Assembly: GCA_003993805.1 (NCBI GenBank)
Contig: RSEF01000003.1
Coordinates: 59,430,668-59,494,667, forward strand
Direction: 5' to 3'
Source of the DNA: Himantopus leucocephalus
Taxonomy: Eukaryota > Chordata > Aves > Charadriiformes > Recurvirostridae
DNA: 64,000 bases
Below, piece after piece: positions 51,610-63,103 of the stretch; position 1 is the first letter of the stretch; every line of letters starts with the position of its first letter. Below the pieces are notes generated by a model. The model saw nothing but the letters and a program-made list of their open reading frames with translations. It was not told the origin of the DNA and did no database searches. The position numbers were made by a program, and so were the translations under genes.

Positions 51610-52200
51610 AGAAGTTATTTAAAACATTCAAAAGGCTTTGAATAAAGACCATTCACAAAGGGCTAGTAAGGAAAGTCAGTTGCCAGGAGGAGAAGAGGTG
51701 GTAACATCCTGCCAGTCGTGGATGCAAATCCAGTTAGGCGATAGCACGCAGGGGCAGAGCAGGAATAATTGCTTGGTTCTCCTCACAGCATTTAAGTAGC
51801 AGGGTGCCTCAAGGTTCAATACAAACAGCAGCATTGTTTAATGTATGTATTGAGGACCCACTAGAAAGGCTGGATACGTAAGAGTGGCAGGCAAGACAAG
51901 GCTGGTGGATCGCGAGGCACCTCAGTAAGCCTTGACAGCACTAACTAACTGAGTAATGCGTCGGCAGAGGGCATGCGGTGTAGATAAGTGCAGAGTAATG
52001 CGCCTTGGAAGGCATGATTTAAACTACTCGTATACACAGATGGGTTCTGAATTAATTGTAACCTTTCGACTAAAAGATTGAGGCATTGGTGTGGACAGCT
52101 TAATGAAGATGTCTGCTCAGTGTGCTGCAGTGGTCAAACCCAGAAAATAGGCTGTAATAAAAAAATGGATGACAGAAAATATTGTAATATGATTATATAA
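51610..52200 (+). mobile_element. Ancient CR1/L3-like element with reverse-transcriptase remnant, + strand
   Basis: Around 51625-51680 translation gives IQKALNKDHSQRASKESQ, aligning with the CR1 palm motif (DFQKAFDKVPH..LLRKLS). CAGGGTGCCTCAAGGTTCAA at about 51800 corresponds to the GVPQGSVLGP block, followed by a degraded FNIFINDLE-like segment. GATAAGTGCAGAGTAATGCG at about 51974 and GTGGACAGCTTAATGAAGAT at about 52090 match further conserved CR1 stretches. Stops and frameshifts occur throughout; it is a dead relic much older than the copies at 3.7 and 34.6 kb. Confidence 0.7.
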
Positions 52201-54299
52201 AACATTGATAGAAAGTTTCAGTTAGCCATCCTTAGAGGGATGCAGAAGAGAAACCTGCCTACAGAAAAAAACGAATGACCTTGTAGAGGTCAGTCCTGCT
52301 AAGTGCCAAGTTATCTCCCCTGTTACTGACTACAGTGCATCCTAGGGTCTCAGCAGGATGATGGCTTTTAAAGAAAGAATACACGAAAGTTTGTACAATG
52401 AAGGATAGACCAGACATGGCACGTGCCATGCTTATGTACCTTTTCCAATAATAAAGAAACACTCAAAAGGACATAGCTTATCAATGCAGCGTATAACTAA
52501 TCTGTAGAAAACTGGTCTTAAACTGTTAGTAGGGTAAATAGCTTTGTTTACCACCAACACGGAGGAGACTTAAACATACATTAAAAAAAAAAAGGAAACC
52601 CAGTCTTTCAGCTCATGTAAATCGAGCCAGTCCATTAACTGCTGTAATCAGTAGAACTGATTATACAAGCCAGGGAGGTACCATTTCATCAGTTGTTGTA
52701 CAGAAAATAAAAATGACAAGAGCCTTCAACTTCCAATGTTCAAGACTAGGGAGGATTAAGATAGAAATCCCTCAGATTTATGTCTCCATCAGCGATGATA
52801 TAACTGGTGAGTTGCTTTATGAGGTTTGTCTTCTCAGTTGTACAGCCACAAGGACGTTAGTGTTAGTGCTGCTAGTAGGCAGATAGTGAACTTAGTGCAC
52901 CAGCAGCTTTTTCTGTGCTATGAATACCTATCTTCAGGCAAAATATGTGTGACTGGATTTCAGATATCCTTTTAGCTATTTGTTCTTTCTGAAATCAAGT
53001 TGCCTTGTGCTGTGCTAACAAAAATTGAGCCAGGGATAGCTAGCCATAAAACATGAGCAGCAATGAACCTTACATTACAGTTAAAAATAGCAGTAATCAG
53101 AGCTATACACTGAATTTAAGCCAGTATTAGTCACAGAGCTGTTTGTTTTATTCTGCAAGCAACATAAATATTCTTGAGCAATCAGCTAGCCTTGATAATT
53201 TATACACGAAAGACAATGAATGAAATGTTCATAAAACATTGCAAACTGGCAGGGGTTTTGTCCTGAAATGTGAAGAATTTTAGAAAATCTGTGAATGAAA
53301 ATACAGAGTAGTGGGTGTCGCTCAAACTCTTGGAGGAGTAAAAGCTATAGGTACATGTTTATTAGTAGAAATAGTCCTCTTACTACCTGGGCATGTGACT
53401 GGCGGGGGGGATAGAAGAGCAAGCAACCTCAGGAGGTAGAAGGGTTGGCCAGCCTCACACTCGTAGGAAATATTTTACTAAAGATCTTGAAGACCACTTC
53501 AGATGGATTTAAAAGCCCTAACACACATTCTTGCTATTGCTGAACACCTTCCGTACCAGAGCAAACTATAGGATATTTGTTTTATCGTGCATGGGCATTA
53601 TAGTGAGAGAAGTGGTTGGACTTAACATTTTCTGCATGAATGGAAATTGGTTACCGGGGTGTCAGAGTCTGGAGGGTAGAAAGAGGCTGTGGGTGGAGTT
53701 ACGCAAAGAAGTTGTCGAAGAACATAACTTCACTGCAATGGATAATGCGTTGTTGGACTGCTGCCATTCACCGTGGGAGAGATTTGGTGGGGGGTGTTAC
53801 ATGTAGCTGCAGGAAATGGGCTATTTGGAAGGAAAATTGCAGTGATCTTCCCGGACAGGAGCTATGACTATTGAAAGTTTGCATGGATAATTCATCCTGG
53901 AGCAAGAGCCCCCAAAGAGTCTTGCAGAGGTAAGTGGCAAGAGGCAATGACAGTGGAATATTTAGGATGCAAGGAAGGCAGAGAAGTGAGGACAGCATTT
54001 TGTCCTGTTCTTGGGTGGGAGTGAGCGCTGCGAAGACCCAGTACCAAGAGGTTAATGGAAGGGTGGCCTTTTGTGTGAGATTAAAAGTGCCAGGCTGGAT
54101 CTTGCCTCCACTGAAGTCAGTGATGATAGTGACTATTTCTACTAACATTAAGGTGGTCAGCGTCGCACTCATGATCTGAAATAAAAGCAGAAAACTAGGA
54201 TAGCTTTAAAATCTTTTTGACATCAAATATCTGTGGCCACAGTAGTAATCCTTGGGCGCTGACCCAAAAAGGTTTCTGCTAGGCATTTTCTAGGAGAAG
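52201..54299. other. AT-rich intergenic sequence, no gene seen
   Basis: No supported gene; short frames only. It contains a perfect 16-bp palindrome at 52415-52430. GGATCTTGCCTCCACTGAAG at about 54097 resembles the sauropsid GAAGTCAATGG palindromic repeat. Confidence 0.6.
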
Positions 54300-54360
54300 G
54301 GTATCAGTTTTTCCATTTTATAGAAAGAGGAGCTAAGGTCTGTGTGAGACTTTCACAAGG
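54300..54360 (-). mobile_element. MIR-like fragment, - strand
   Basis: TTTCCATTTTATAGAAAGAG, then GAGCTAAGGTCTGTGTGAGA, follows the reverse-complement MIR order (CCCCATTTTACAGATGAGG AAACTGAGGC). A further hint at about 54595-54650 (GTAAAGTGCTAATTTATGTA, AGTAGTATTATTAGTG) resembles a CORE-SINE 3' end. Both are weak. Confidence 0.4.
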
Positions 54361-57300
54361 AGAAAGGAATTTGGGTGCTTAAGTCTGATTTTCATTACAT
54401 TGCTGGAATTGGGAGAGGGGGAAGAACAAATACCTTGGCTCCTGGCCTGTTGATGAGACCACTACACAGGCTGTTAAAGGACTTGTTTTCCTTTCTGATT
54501 ACAGATCACCATTTAAATCCAACAGCTTCTACTTTAAAAGGAAAAGAGTGCATGCTCAATTCTAGAGTAATTAGGTAATGTTGGTATTATGCTCTGAAGC
54601 TGTAAAGTGCTAATTTATGTAAAAGGCAAGTAGTAGTATTATTAGTGCTTGAGTATGATATCATCAGGCTGACGCATAAGAACAGCAAAGTGTGAAAAAT
54701 CACATGCATTTGCTGTGCCTTCCTAAAAACAACTTAAACCAAAAGTAATCAATTGAAAAAATCAGTGTATCATAATTTCGCAGCACTCACAAAGATATGT
54801 CTGATAAGAAAACAGAGTTTATCTTTATGTTTCCAAATAAGGGGCTACAAAACTTGAGCTTTAACTAGTTTTAGGAAATATAAACTATTTTGAACTATTT
54901 GTTTGCATTTCATTATTTCTCAGGGGTCCGACTGACTTAACCGTACATATTTCAGAGCAAAACTTGAAACGTCCTGAAATTGAGTCTGTTTCTCCCGAAT
55001 CCTATGGCCCACGAAACAGCTACTTACACAAGTGGAAACAACACTTGCTGGTGCCAACCAAAATGAAAGGCTGAGGGAAAACAGGAAGTAATCCACATAC
55101 AAAGTGTAACTAATCTTGAGAGGGATAGCAGCAAGCCTCCTCTGCAGCAAGCACTCAGGAAGGGAGAAGCACAGATATGCATCTTCTTCACTGAGAATGG
55201 CCTGTCTGAGCGAGATTAACCCTTGCCACAGAGAACAAAGATAACATATCTGCGTTCCAGAGAAAGACGGTGTGAAGTACTGGATTGAGATGAGACCCAA
55301 CTTGAAACATAAAGCCTCAAAATAGAGGTTTGCAGTAAAAAAGGTTACAGGTTCTCAAGCAAAGAGACGCAGTGAAAATCCACTGAAAAGACGGGTCAGA
55401 TTGGAATGATGCCCAGATCCTTCATACTTGTAAAGGGAAACCATACTGGAGAAGGTGTGTGCAAAATAAGTTGCCTAAAATGCTGAACGAGATGAGAAGG
55501 TTTATTGCTTACAAATTCTCCTGAACCCACAGCATATTCGTAAAGGCCTGGAATGAATGCTGCTGCCATTACCACAGAGTACACACATTATAATTATTTA
55601 ATTTAGGAGAAAAACATAATCAAATCAAAGGAGAAAATGTAACTGAAACTGTAACTGTCTGCTGACAATGTATGACACGTGACCAACACCACAGCTGCTT
55701 GTAACCCTTTATCATCATGAGGAGGATTAAACTACTTCCCCATTTATTTGAATAAAATTCAGTGGCAAGGATGCTGGAGAAGCCTTAATGACCGCAGTGG
55801 TTATGCTGAAGGACTACTTTCCTACATACTACAACACTATTTCAGCACACACGTGTTTGCTGTACATTGAACCCTTGCAGAGTCCCATGGAAGTCAGTAT
55901 TTCTCATGCGATTTAGAAAGATTCTGCTGCATATGATATGGACCGTTAGGTCCAATAAGCATGTCCAAAGTATGTGTTTACCCAAACCTAAATTGACGTT
56001 CAGTACAGCAACAGAACACTTCTCTTATATAACTTATATTATGTGTTAATTTTCCTAACATTCTCTTCATGTCAGAAATATTGGAATTGTAAAGGGAAAA
56101 TGTGGACTTAATCCATGGAATAATATAATTACATTTTAGATTGAGTATTACTAAATTCCAGGCCAGACACTCACAGACATCAGTGTCTCAAGTGGATTAC
56201 TGTGCTGTAAAGATGCGACCACCTGGAAATCCAGTCCCAAGTACAGACTGTTGTTGGATTTAAGTTGTGTCAATTTGATAAGTTGGGGGTTTGAGAAGTT
56301 AAGATTTTGTCAACCTTACTCATACTGAGAACTATCTTACTTCCTGCGCAGCCTCACTGATTTAAAATAGAATATTTGTATGCAGATAGGAGAGAGTAGG
56401 GTACTGTGTGAAATGATCTGCCTAAAAATATGACTGTTAATCGTGTGTATAAATGTATCCTGGATTGGGGCCTATATTTGTAATCATAAATCTTTATTTT
56501 TTTGGAGCATTCCAATTCATTCTAATAATAAACTTCAATTATTCGGTGGACTTCAAATAAATTACTTGTCAACTACCAGTTCAATTAATTACAGAAGGTA
56601 TGCAATGAACACTTCAGGTGTAATCATCCAGGTCTAATACATACTTAGAAGTATGTACCCTGCTTTTAATAATTTTTAATTAAATAAAACATTTCATTCT
56701 TCCTGAAAATTTTTTAGAAGTCTTTGTTGACCCAAAACAGTATTATTATTACTTGGCTCAGTCTCCAAACGGAACAAAATTTTGTTCATACAGCCTAGCG
56801 GGTGACTGCTTTCCATCTGTGTGCTCTATTTGGACCTGGTGTCATTTGGTTTACTACAGAAGTTACTACCACTTTCTCAAAGGCACCTGAACATTTTCCT
56901 TTTGTTATTTCTGTTTCCCACTGATACCCAAAAGTAAAGAGTAGCAGAAAGGTCCATGTTGGGGTTCTGTGTGACAGAATACAAATGGAATGATACCTGA
57001 TTAATAATTTACTTACGTGTGTGTTTATTTTTGTACTTATTTTGTATTTACATATGTATATTTGTATTTTGTATTTACATCCTCTTGAGCCTCTTCAAGA
57101 AATAATGTTCTTAATAATTTTTCCCATTTTTACAGTTACTTTTGCAAAGAAAATACTTTGCAGTGAAATTACACTTGAGGAAGAACCTCGGTTGGGGTCA
57201 CACAAGCTTGAAGCACTGCACTGAGAGGGTGTAACGGTAAAACAATGGAGCTTGTCACCCCTTCCAGGGCATTCTCACACGAATAAGATGGTGCAGATGA

Positions 57301-60300
57301 AGGGTGCAAAGCCACATTCATTATTACCAAAATAAGATATACCGGCATGTTACTATCTCGAGCCATCTAAACAAACAGGAAAAGGTGGGTGGGGAGAGAG
57401 TAACACAATTTGCATAGCCTGTGTTCCTTAATTTAGAACAGTGCTTTGATGTGTACATCTTTGGTTCCTGGCACACCAGCAAGGGATGCAAGCACATGAA
57501 ACCCTCTAACATACCCCCAAATGCTTCAGGAACTTCCTTGCTCTGGGTAACTCTTTGCTTTTTGTAAAAGCCAATAAACACACTGGTAACCCCCATGCTC
57601 AGCAGAGTAACCACTTCTAATCAGCACAGGGATGGATTACCTTGTGAAACCTGGCAAAGAAAAAACGAGTCCTGCGCTGACTACTGAAGGTAGCACACGC
57701 TCTGTCTCTGCATTTCCACCGACTCTCCCACACTAGCCAGCTGTGAGGAACGCAGTACAGATTTACTTTGACATCACTCCAGGAACTCCTCGTAACATAC
57801 GCCACCACTGAAAGAAATCCACAGTGGGTCATCTCTTCCACACTTGGGCTGCCTACCTGTATGTCAGGCACACTACCTGACTGAACAGTGGCCTTCCCCA
57901 GGAGGGCAGACTGTTGACATGGGAGGGCAGATGCTCAGCTCTGGGGATATGCCTGGCTGGTGTCTGGACCGGCAGAGATGAGCTGTGGCGGCTTTCGGAA
58001 GCTTGTCGCAGGTATCGAACTAAGTGAACAAAGTTAATCCTGTTTTCTGCCATAGTCTTGACTTTGGTGCTGTTCAAAGAGCCAAATTTGCCAAGGTAAT
58101 TCCTTCCCACCTGGATACTTGGAGGATCTCATGCCCAGATCCATGGCTAATCTTGTGTCCACCCTTCCTTCCCCCAGTCACATAAGAATAATAGGACTTT
58201 CAGTAAAGCATGTCAGAAAATGGAACTCCCTTCTAGTCAAAACCCCTGTGTTTTCACCCCACAGGCAAAAAAAAACCAAACCCACTATTCTTCTCACAAA
58301 GGGAATTCCGAAAAAAAAGAAAGGCATGTTGAGAGGCCAAAACAGATTTATCCGCTTCCTGGGTGCCCATCTGGAACACACTTGCCATGTCCATTGTTTT
58401 TCCTCAGGGTGGGCAGTGAAACCAGCAGTGGCTGTCCAGCTCTGCGCTAGTAAAGCAAAAGCTGGGGACGCCCTGTGCCACAGTTCCCTCTTCCCTCCCC
58501 AGCACCAGGTGCCCCAGGGAAGGGCGGGATTGAAGTATGCTGTGAGGAGGTCAAAAGCAAGAGCAGCCAGAAAATCATGGCTTGTCTTCTCAATAGCAGA
58601 GCTTAATCATTTCTCCAGAAAGGGCATTTCTTCCAGGATATCATTCTAATATAAAATTTCCTATCAGATAACCCTAGCAGATGTCCTGAACTGGGTTTTC
58701 CTGACTGCTTTGTGTCAGTGTGGGAGGGAACACATAGAAACTCACCTCCATGCTAATCTGGGACAGACAAGTCACAGAGAGTTAGGAATTATATTTTCAG
58801 AGTTGCAAAAAAAGACTTAGAGATCCAAGTCCCCCTGAAATCCATTGCCCTGAGTATCTTGTTCCAGTGATATATCCTCGGAACTACAAGTATTCAGCCG
58901 GCTTGAACATTTCCAGTAAATACCTGGAAAAACACCATCTGGGATTCTCCTTTTTGATTTTCCTTTCCTTCCTTTCACCACACTCTGCAGACGTTCCAGT
59001 CTGGAAGGAGTGAGCGAGGCCACATCCGCAACCCACCCTCAGTGCCTGCCTGACCTTCCGATCCAAAATGTTCACACCCAACTGAGGATCCATCTTTCCC
59101 CTTCTTTTCTGTTGTTGTGTTTGATATTTCTCAGTGATTCTTCCTAGATGGGCACAGCAGTCACATTCTGCTTTCCAACTCTACTTGGATTCTTCACTGA
59201 GGAGCAACTCTGTGAACCCTGCTGCTTTCATTCCCGCCCCTGGCCATCTCCAGCATTCTCCCGATCCGCAGTGTCCTGCTTTCTTGCTGTTTGGCTGAAG
59301 AACCAACTCAGGTATGCAGAAGACTTTGAAGAATATGAGTGAAAAGATTGCTTTTAATAACCGTGGCTTAGATCAGGAGAGGCAAACAGATGAGATTCGG
59401 GGCTTACTGCTAGCTCAGTGGTGATGGGCTCATGCTTTGTCCTGCATTCCCCTAGCCGCCTGTCACCAGTCTTCCAGCCATTTCCTGGAAAGCAACCAAC
59501 TGATTGTGTTCCCACTTTGCTGTGGCCATAAACAATGACAAACGGGGCTCGTCTGCCACTGCTCTGCTGAGCCTTATCTGGACCCCATTGCAACCCTTGA
59601 TGAAGAAAGCCCCGTCCTGCCTACTTCTTTGTACGTGGGCTGTAAATACCTGAAGATACATTTTGTATCAGTGAGTTGTCATGAAGGCTGTGACTTCCCT
59701 ACTACTGCTCCTGGCAGTCTCGTGCCAATTCTCCGTAACTCACGTTGGCAAGCTGGCAGCTTCCAGCATCTGAAAGCCGAAAATAGGAAAGGGCATTTGC
59801 AGGGCGGTGATATGATGTGTGCTTGGCTTTAAAAAGGATCACAAACTTAAGGCAGTGGAGAGCAAAAAGGCATACCAGTATCACCATGGATATGTGACAT
59901 TAAACAAACCACTTGTCATGATACACAGCTGACTACTTGCCAAATGGAACAGGATCTTCTTATTATTCATTGTTTTGCCCTGCAAAACCTGCACAACCAG
60001 GAGAAGGAAAAATCTCCAGAAAGGTACCGTCATTTTTCTGACCATCCCTGGCCGTCCTGGAGGTCCTGGTTCACTCCCAGACTCCCAACTCCCAGACATC
60101 CGCCTACTCGCATGCATTTGAAGACCAAAAGGTGAAATTGTGGTGGGCACCCTACTTAATCGCTGCAGGAAAGGGAGCTGCAGGATGAGGTCACTTCCTC
60201 GAGGTAACTCTGACACTTGTAAAGCTTCCTGTTCTCCCAGGGCTTTGATTCCATCCCTGCTGTCCCTCACAGCTGGGGTGTCAGCCGAGTATTTTTCTGG

Positions 60301-60624
60301 CGTCTCGTATGTGCCTGCCCACATGGCTTTGCTAAGGGTTGCCCCAAGTCACACAGGGAATTGCCCTTCTGCTCTCACCCACCACATCTTGCTGCACCTG
60401 GGAACCCAGCTCTGCCTCCATCCCATGGGGAGACGAAGTGGAGCTAACCCTGCTTTTGTTTCACCTTCATAGTTCACTGCAGCCAGGCAAGGGCCTAGCC
60501 CACCCAAAAGGGGGCAAGAGGGCGGCCACATGGACAGCATCTCAAAGCATCCCATTTGCCTTCACCTGTGCCTCCCCAGGGAGGACCTCCTGCACTCCTG
60601 TGTCCTTGTGGAGTGCATGGAGGA
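54361..60624. other. Intergenic sequence proximal to CITED2, no gene seen
   Basis: No recognised coding region. The largest frame (176 codons, + strand, 58119-58649) has no domain and overlaps a comparable frame. GC rises gradually from about 57.6 kb towards the gene. Proximal CITED2 regulatory elements are likely here, but none could be identified from sequence alone. Confidence 0.55.
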
Positions 60625-60875
60625 GCAGAATCATAGAATCATAGAATTGTCTAGGTTGGAAGGGACCTTTAAGATCATCAAGTCCAACCATCAACGTAGC
60701 ACTGCCAAAACCACACTAAACCATGTCCCTGAGCACCACGGCTACATGTCTTTTTAAATACCTCCAGGGATGGCAACTCCACCACTTCCCTGGGCAGCCT
60801 GTTCCAATGTTTGATAACCCTTTCAGTGAAGAAATTTTTCCTGATATCCAATCTAAACCTGCCCTGGCATCTCAC
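60625..60875 (-). mobile_element. CR1 3' fragment, - strand, at the edge of the CITED2 CpG island
   Basis: The + strand starts with AATCATAGAATCATAGAATT (inverse of the CR1 octamer tail). It continues with GGTTGGAAGGGACCTTTAAG and AGATCATCAAGTCCAACC, then the 3' UTR and ORF end, stopping at about 60875. The - strand encodes a remnant like [20 protein letters not shown], typical of the last CR1 ORF2 residues. 5'-truncated; fairly well preserved. Confidence 0.9.
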
Positions 60876-62200
60876 CTTACGTGATGGCCGCTTTGACCTC
60901 AAAAGAGGAGCACGCAATTCCCTGTGTCCGGGGAGGTTGTCCTGCCTACCGCTGCCCCCTCGGCGTGCCCGTGGGCAGCTAAAAGGGGGAAAGCGGAGAG
61001 GGGGAAGCAGAAAGCCAGGCGAAGGCACTATTGAAAATAGGCCACCATCCCGCGCTTCCCAGCGGCAGGCCTCCCCCGGCCCCTCGGCGCTTCCCTGCTA
61101 CTTCAGCGCGGCCGTCCTCCAGAGAGGAGCTGCTGGATCTGGAGCAAGAGGCAGCAGCGCTGGTCTCCGGGGGCGGAGGGGGCGGGGGGGGTGTTTGCCC
61201 ACGCGTGGCCCTGCCGGGGTGGTGCTGCGAGGACACGGGGGGGGGCGGGGGTGACAGAGGACGTCCCCAGCCAGGGCGATCGCCTTTGCAAAGCGTGTAC
61301 CCACCCGCGCCTGCCCAGCATAAACCTCGACAGCATGTTCTGTTTTTCTTCGCCATTCCAAGAAAAACAATCATAAATAATGCTAATAAACCCTACCAAA
61401 CCGGCCAAGGGCAGGAGCGGGTGGGCACTACTCGCCTTGCACACCCCGGAGTGGCTGTGGGGCAAACACGAGGGATGGAGGGAGGAGGGAGGGAAGTGTG
61501 CCGGCACCCCACACGCACACCTCCCGCATGCGGCGCCCGTGTCTGTGGAAAAAGGTGGCTCTCGGATCTCGCCTCTGGGAGAGGGGCCGGTCCCGGGGGC
61601 GCCCACGCGGGTCTGGGGGGCTCACGCCGGCGGGACCGGGCACCTGCACCGCGGCCGCGCCGGAGGGGCGGACCTCACCCCGCCCGGGCAGCGCGGCCGG
61701 AGGGAGCGCCCAGCCCCACGCGTGTCCGCGGCCGCCGCGCTGCAGCGACACGAGCGGACGGGGCGGCAGGGTAGCCCGGCGATGCCCGAGCGCGAAGCCG
61801 GCCGGTGCCGTGGCCGTGGGCGGCGGGGGGCGACCTCCGCCGTGGCCGCGCCGTGGGCGGGTGAGCGTCCGCGGGCGCGGCGGTGGGCGCGGGGCGCTGC
61901 TCCCCGCCGCGCGGCCCCGCTTTGTTCCCGGGGGCGGCGCGGAGCGCGGCGCAAGCGACCCACGGACACGCGTGTCACCCAGCCGGGGGGGGAGCGGGCT
62001 GCTTGGGCGCCTTCCAGAGCCTCCTGGCCCCTTCCCGCGTGTCTCCCTGCGCCCGTGTGCCCCTGTGCGTGTGCGCGCTGGGTGTTGGGTGGTTTGGGGT
62101 TTTTTTTTTCCTTTCTTTTTTTTTTTTTTNGCCCCCCCCGCGCTTGCTCCAGGTTTTACTTCTGGTTGCCTGTAAGGGTTTTGCTCCTCCCTTCTGAAAT
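60876..62200 (+). promoter_or_regulatory. CITED2 upstream CpG island / promoter region
   Basis: GC-rich and CpG-dense from about 60.9 kb, in sharp contrast with the AT-rich desert before it. It holds G-runs with quadruplex potential (61169-61192 and 61237-61251), several Sp1-like GGGCGG boxes, and a T-rich tract interrupted by one unknown base at 62130. The long open frames on both strands here (up to 276 codons) reflect the lack of AT-rich stop codons. They show no domain and are not called as genes. Confidence 0.7.
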
Positions 62201-62210
62201 CCTATATTAG
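62201..62210 (+). promoter_or_regulatory. TATA-like / near-consensus CArG element of CITED2
   Basis: CCTATATTAG sits about 30 bp upstream of the proposed exon 1. It contains TATATTA, a plausible TATA box. It also differs from the serum-response CArG consensus CC(A/T)6GG by one base. CITED2 is known as a serum- and cytokine-inducible gene, so either reading is possible. No start-site data were available. Confidence 0.45.
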
Positions 62211-62259
62211 CCGTGGCCAAAGCTGGGTAAGAAACACAGCTCATTGTTGGCAAGTGCCG

Positions 62260-62280
62260 ATGAGCCTCGCCGAGGAGTGA
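62260..62280 (+). CDS. Upstream ORF 1 in CITED2 5' UTR (MSLAEE)
   Basis: ATG AGC CTC GCC GAG GAG TGA: a six-codon ORF in exon 1. The start context is weak (C at -3, A at +4), so leaky scanning is expected. Its presence in the mRNA depends on the start site lying upstream of 62260, which the TATA-like element at 62203 predicts. Translation is not demonstrated. Confidence 0.4.
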   Translation: MSLAEE

Positions 62281-62321
62281 AAAACAGCTCCGGGGCTGCG
62301 GCAGCGGCGATCGCAGCACCG

Positions 62322-62328
62322 GCACGTA
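62322..62328 (-). promoter_or_regulatory. Candidate hypoxia response element core (ACGTG)
   Basis: On the - strand this reads TTACGTGCC, containing the HIF core RCGTG, and lies within exon 1 of CITED2. CITED2 is a known HIF-1 target that feeds back on HIF-1 through p300 TAZ1. A five-base core occurs often by chance in GC-rich DNA, so the call rests mainly on gene identity. Confidence 0.2.
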
Positions 62329-62370
62329 AGCGCCGAGGAGAGAGGGAAGAGAGCCGGGGAAGCCCTCTCT

Positions 62371-62391
62371 ATGCTGGGTGACTTCCACTGA
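62371..62391 (+). CDS. Upstream ORF 2 in CITED2 5' UTR (MLGDFH)
   Basis: ATG CTG GGT GAC TTC CAC TGA: a second six-codon ORF in exon 1, ending 47 nt before the donor. Its start context is weak (T at -3, C at +4). After splicing, the CITED2 start lies about 54 nt beyond its stop, so reinitiation or leaky scanning could supply the main ORF. Translation is inferred only. Confidence 0.4.
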   Translation: MLGDFH

Positions 62392-62438
62392 CTGATTCCA
62401 CCGCCACCTTTGAAGCAGAAGAAGAAAGAAGCCGGGAG

Positions 62439-63096
62439 GTGAGTGCGGGCGGTTCTCGTAGGCTGGTGCCGGGGTGTCCCTTTTGTGTGCAACAGGAATA
62501 ATGTGACTGTTTTAAACACGCGAGGAAAGGTATTTCTCGGCTGCCCGGCTTTACCTCCTCATCTGGGCATTACTGCGTTTTTTTACCGAAATAATTAGGA
62601 CTTAATTCCAAAAGTTGCTGACAGCGGCTAGGTGGGACTTCCCCAGTTCTTTGCTCCTTCCCCGCAAGTTCGCGAGAGCGCCGTGGAAATCCGCTGCCTT
62701 CCCTGGCGATGCCGGGGGGGGCTCGGGCGCCTTTTGAACGTGCGGGGAGGAGGCGGCTGTTGCCGTATGCAACACTTTCCGCTGATAGGTATGCACAACT
62801 TGGAGTGGGAAGGCGTGTGTTGCTCGCCGGATTAGCCGAGGGGACTGGGATTTTCGTACCGCAGGCTGCCCTTTTATTTTTTCCCTTTGTACTCCACGGT
62901 GGAGCCGCGGTAGGGGATTTTTTTATTTTTTTTTTTTTCTCCCTCCCTACCCCCACCTTCCCCCGAGAGAGAGAGAGGACGGCGGGACCAGCGAAGTCGT
63001 TTCTCCCGGGGCCGGGCAGATGCAGCCGGTCCGGGAGAGGGCGGCTGGATGTCCGAGGGTGTATTTTCCTAACGTATTCCCACGCTAACTTTCCAG
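62439..63096 (+). other. CITED2: CITED2 intron 1
   Basis: GT at 62439 (GTGAGT) and AG at 63095-63096 (CTTTCCAG|GTG). Plausible branch points are CTAAC at about 63069 and again at about 63085. The intron is 658 bp and GC-rich. It holds a T-rich tract around 62920-62940 and a GA repeat around 62965-62975. Long open frames on either strand here are GC-rich artefacts that overlap the real exon antisense. Confidence 0.75.
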
Positions 63097-63103
63097 GTGG
63101 GCG

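Larger units (their letters stand above)
62233..62438 (+). other. CITED2: CITED2 exon 1 (5' UTR), start approximate
   Basis: Untranslated first exon inferred from a strong donor (GGGAG|GTGAGT, GT at 62439-62440) followed about 660 bp later by a good acceptor just before the CITED2 start codon. The 5' end is a guess, placed about 30 bp downstream of the TATA-like element at 62203. CITED2 in other vertebrates has a non-coding first exon and a coding exon near the 3' end, which fits. The exon contains two short upstream ORFs. No transcript evidence was available. Confidence 0.7.

Noticed and set aside
54095..54160. CCACTGAAGTCAGTG-like fragment of a sauropsid repeat
   Set aside because: Only about 20 bases resemble the family, and the other arm is not recognisable.
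58119..58649. 176-codon + frame upstream of CITED2
   Set aside because: No recognisable domain, an A-rich Lys stretch from homopolymers, and overlap with other frames. Consistent with chance.
61380..62210. 276-codon + frame, and overlapping 247- and 225-codon frames, in the CITED2 promoter island
   Set aside because: Several frames on both strands are open at once, the residues are Arg/Gly/Ala/Pro-rich without motif, and one frame crosses a poly-T tract and an unknown base. Stop-poor CpG island, not a gene.
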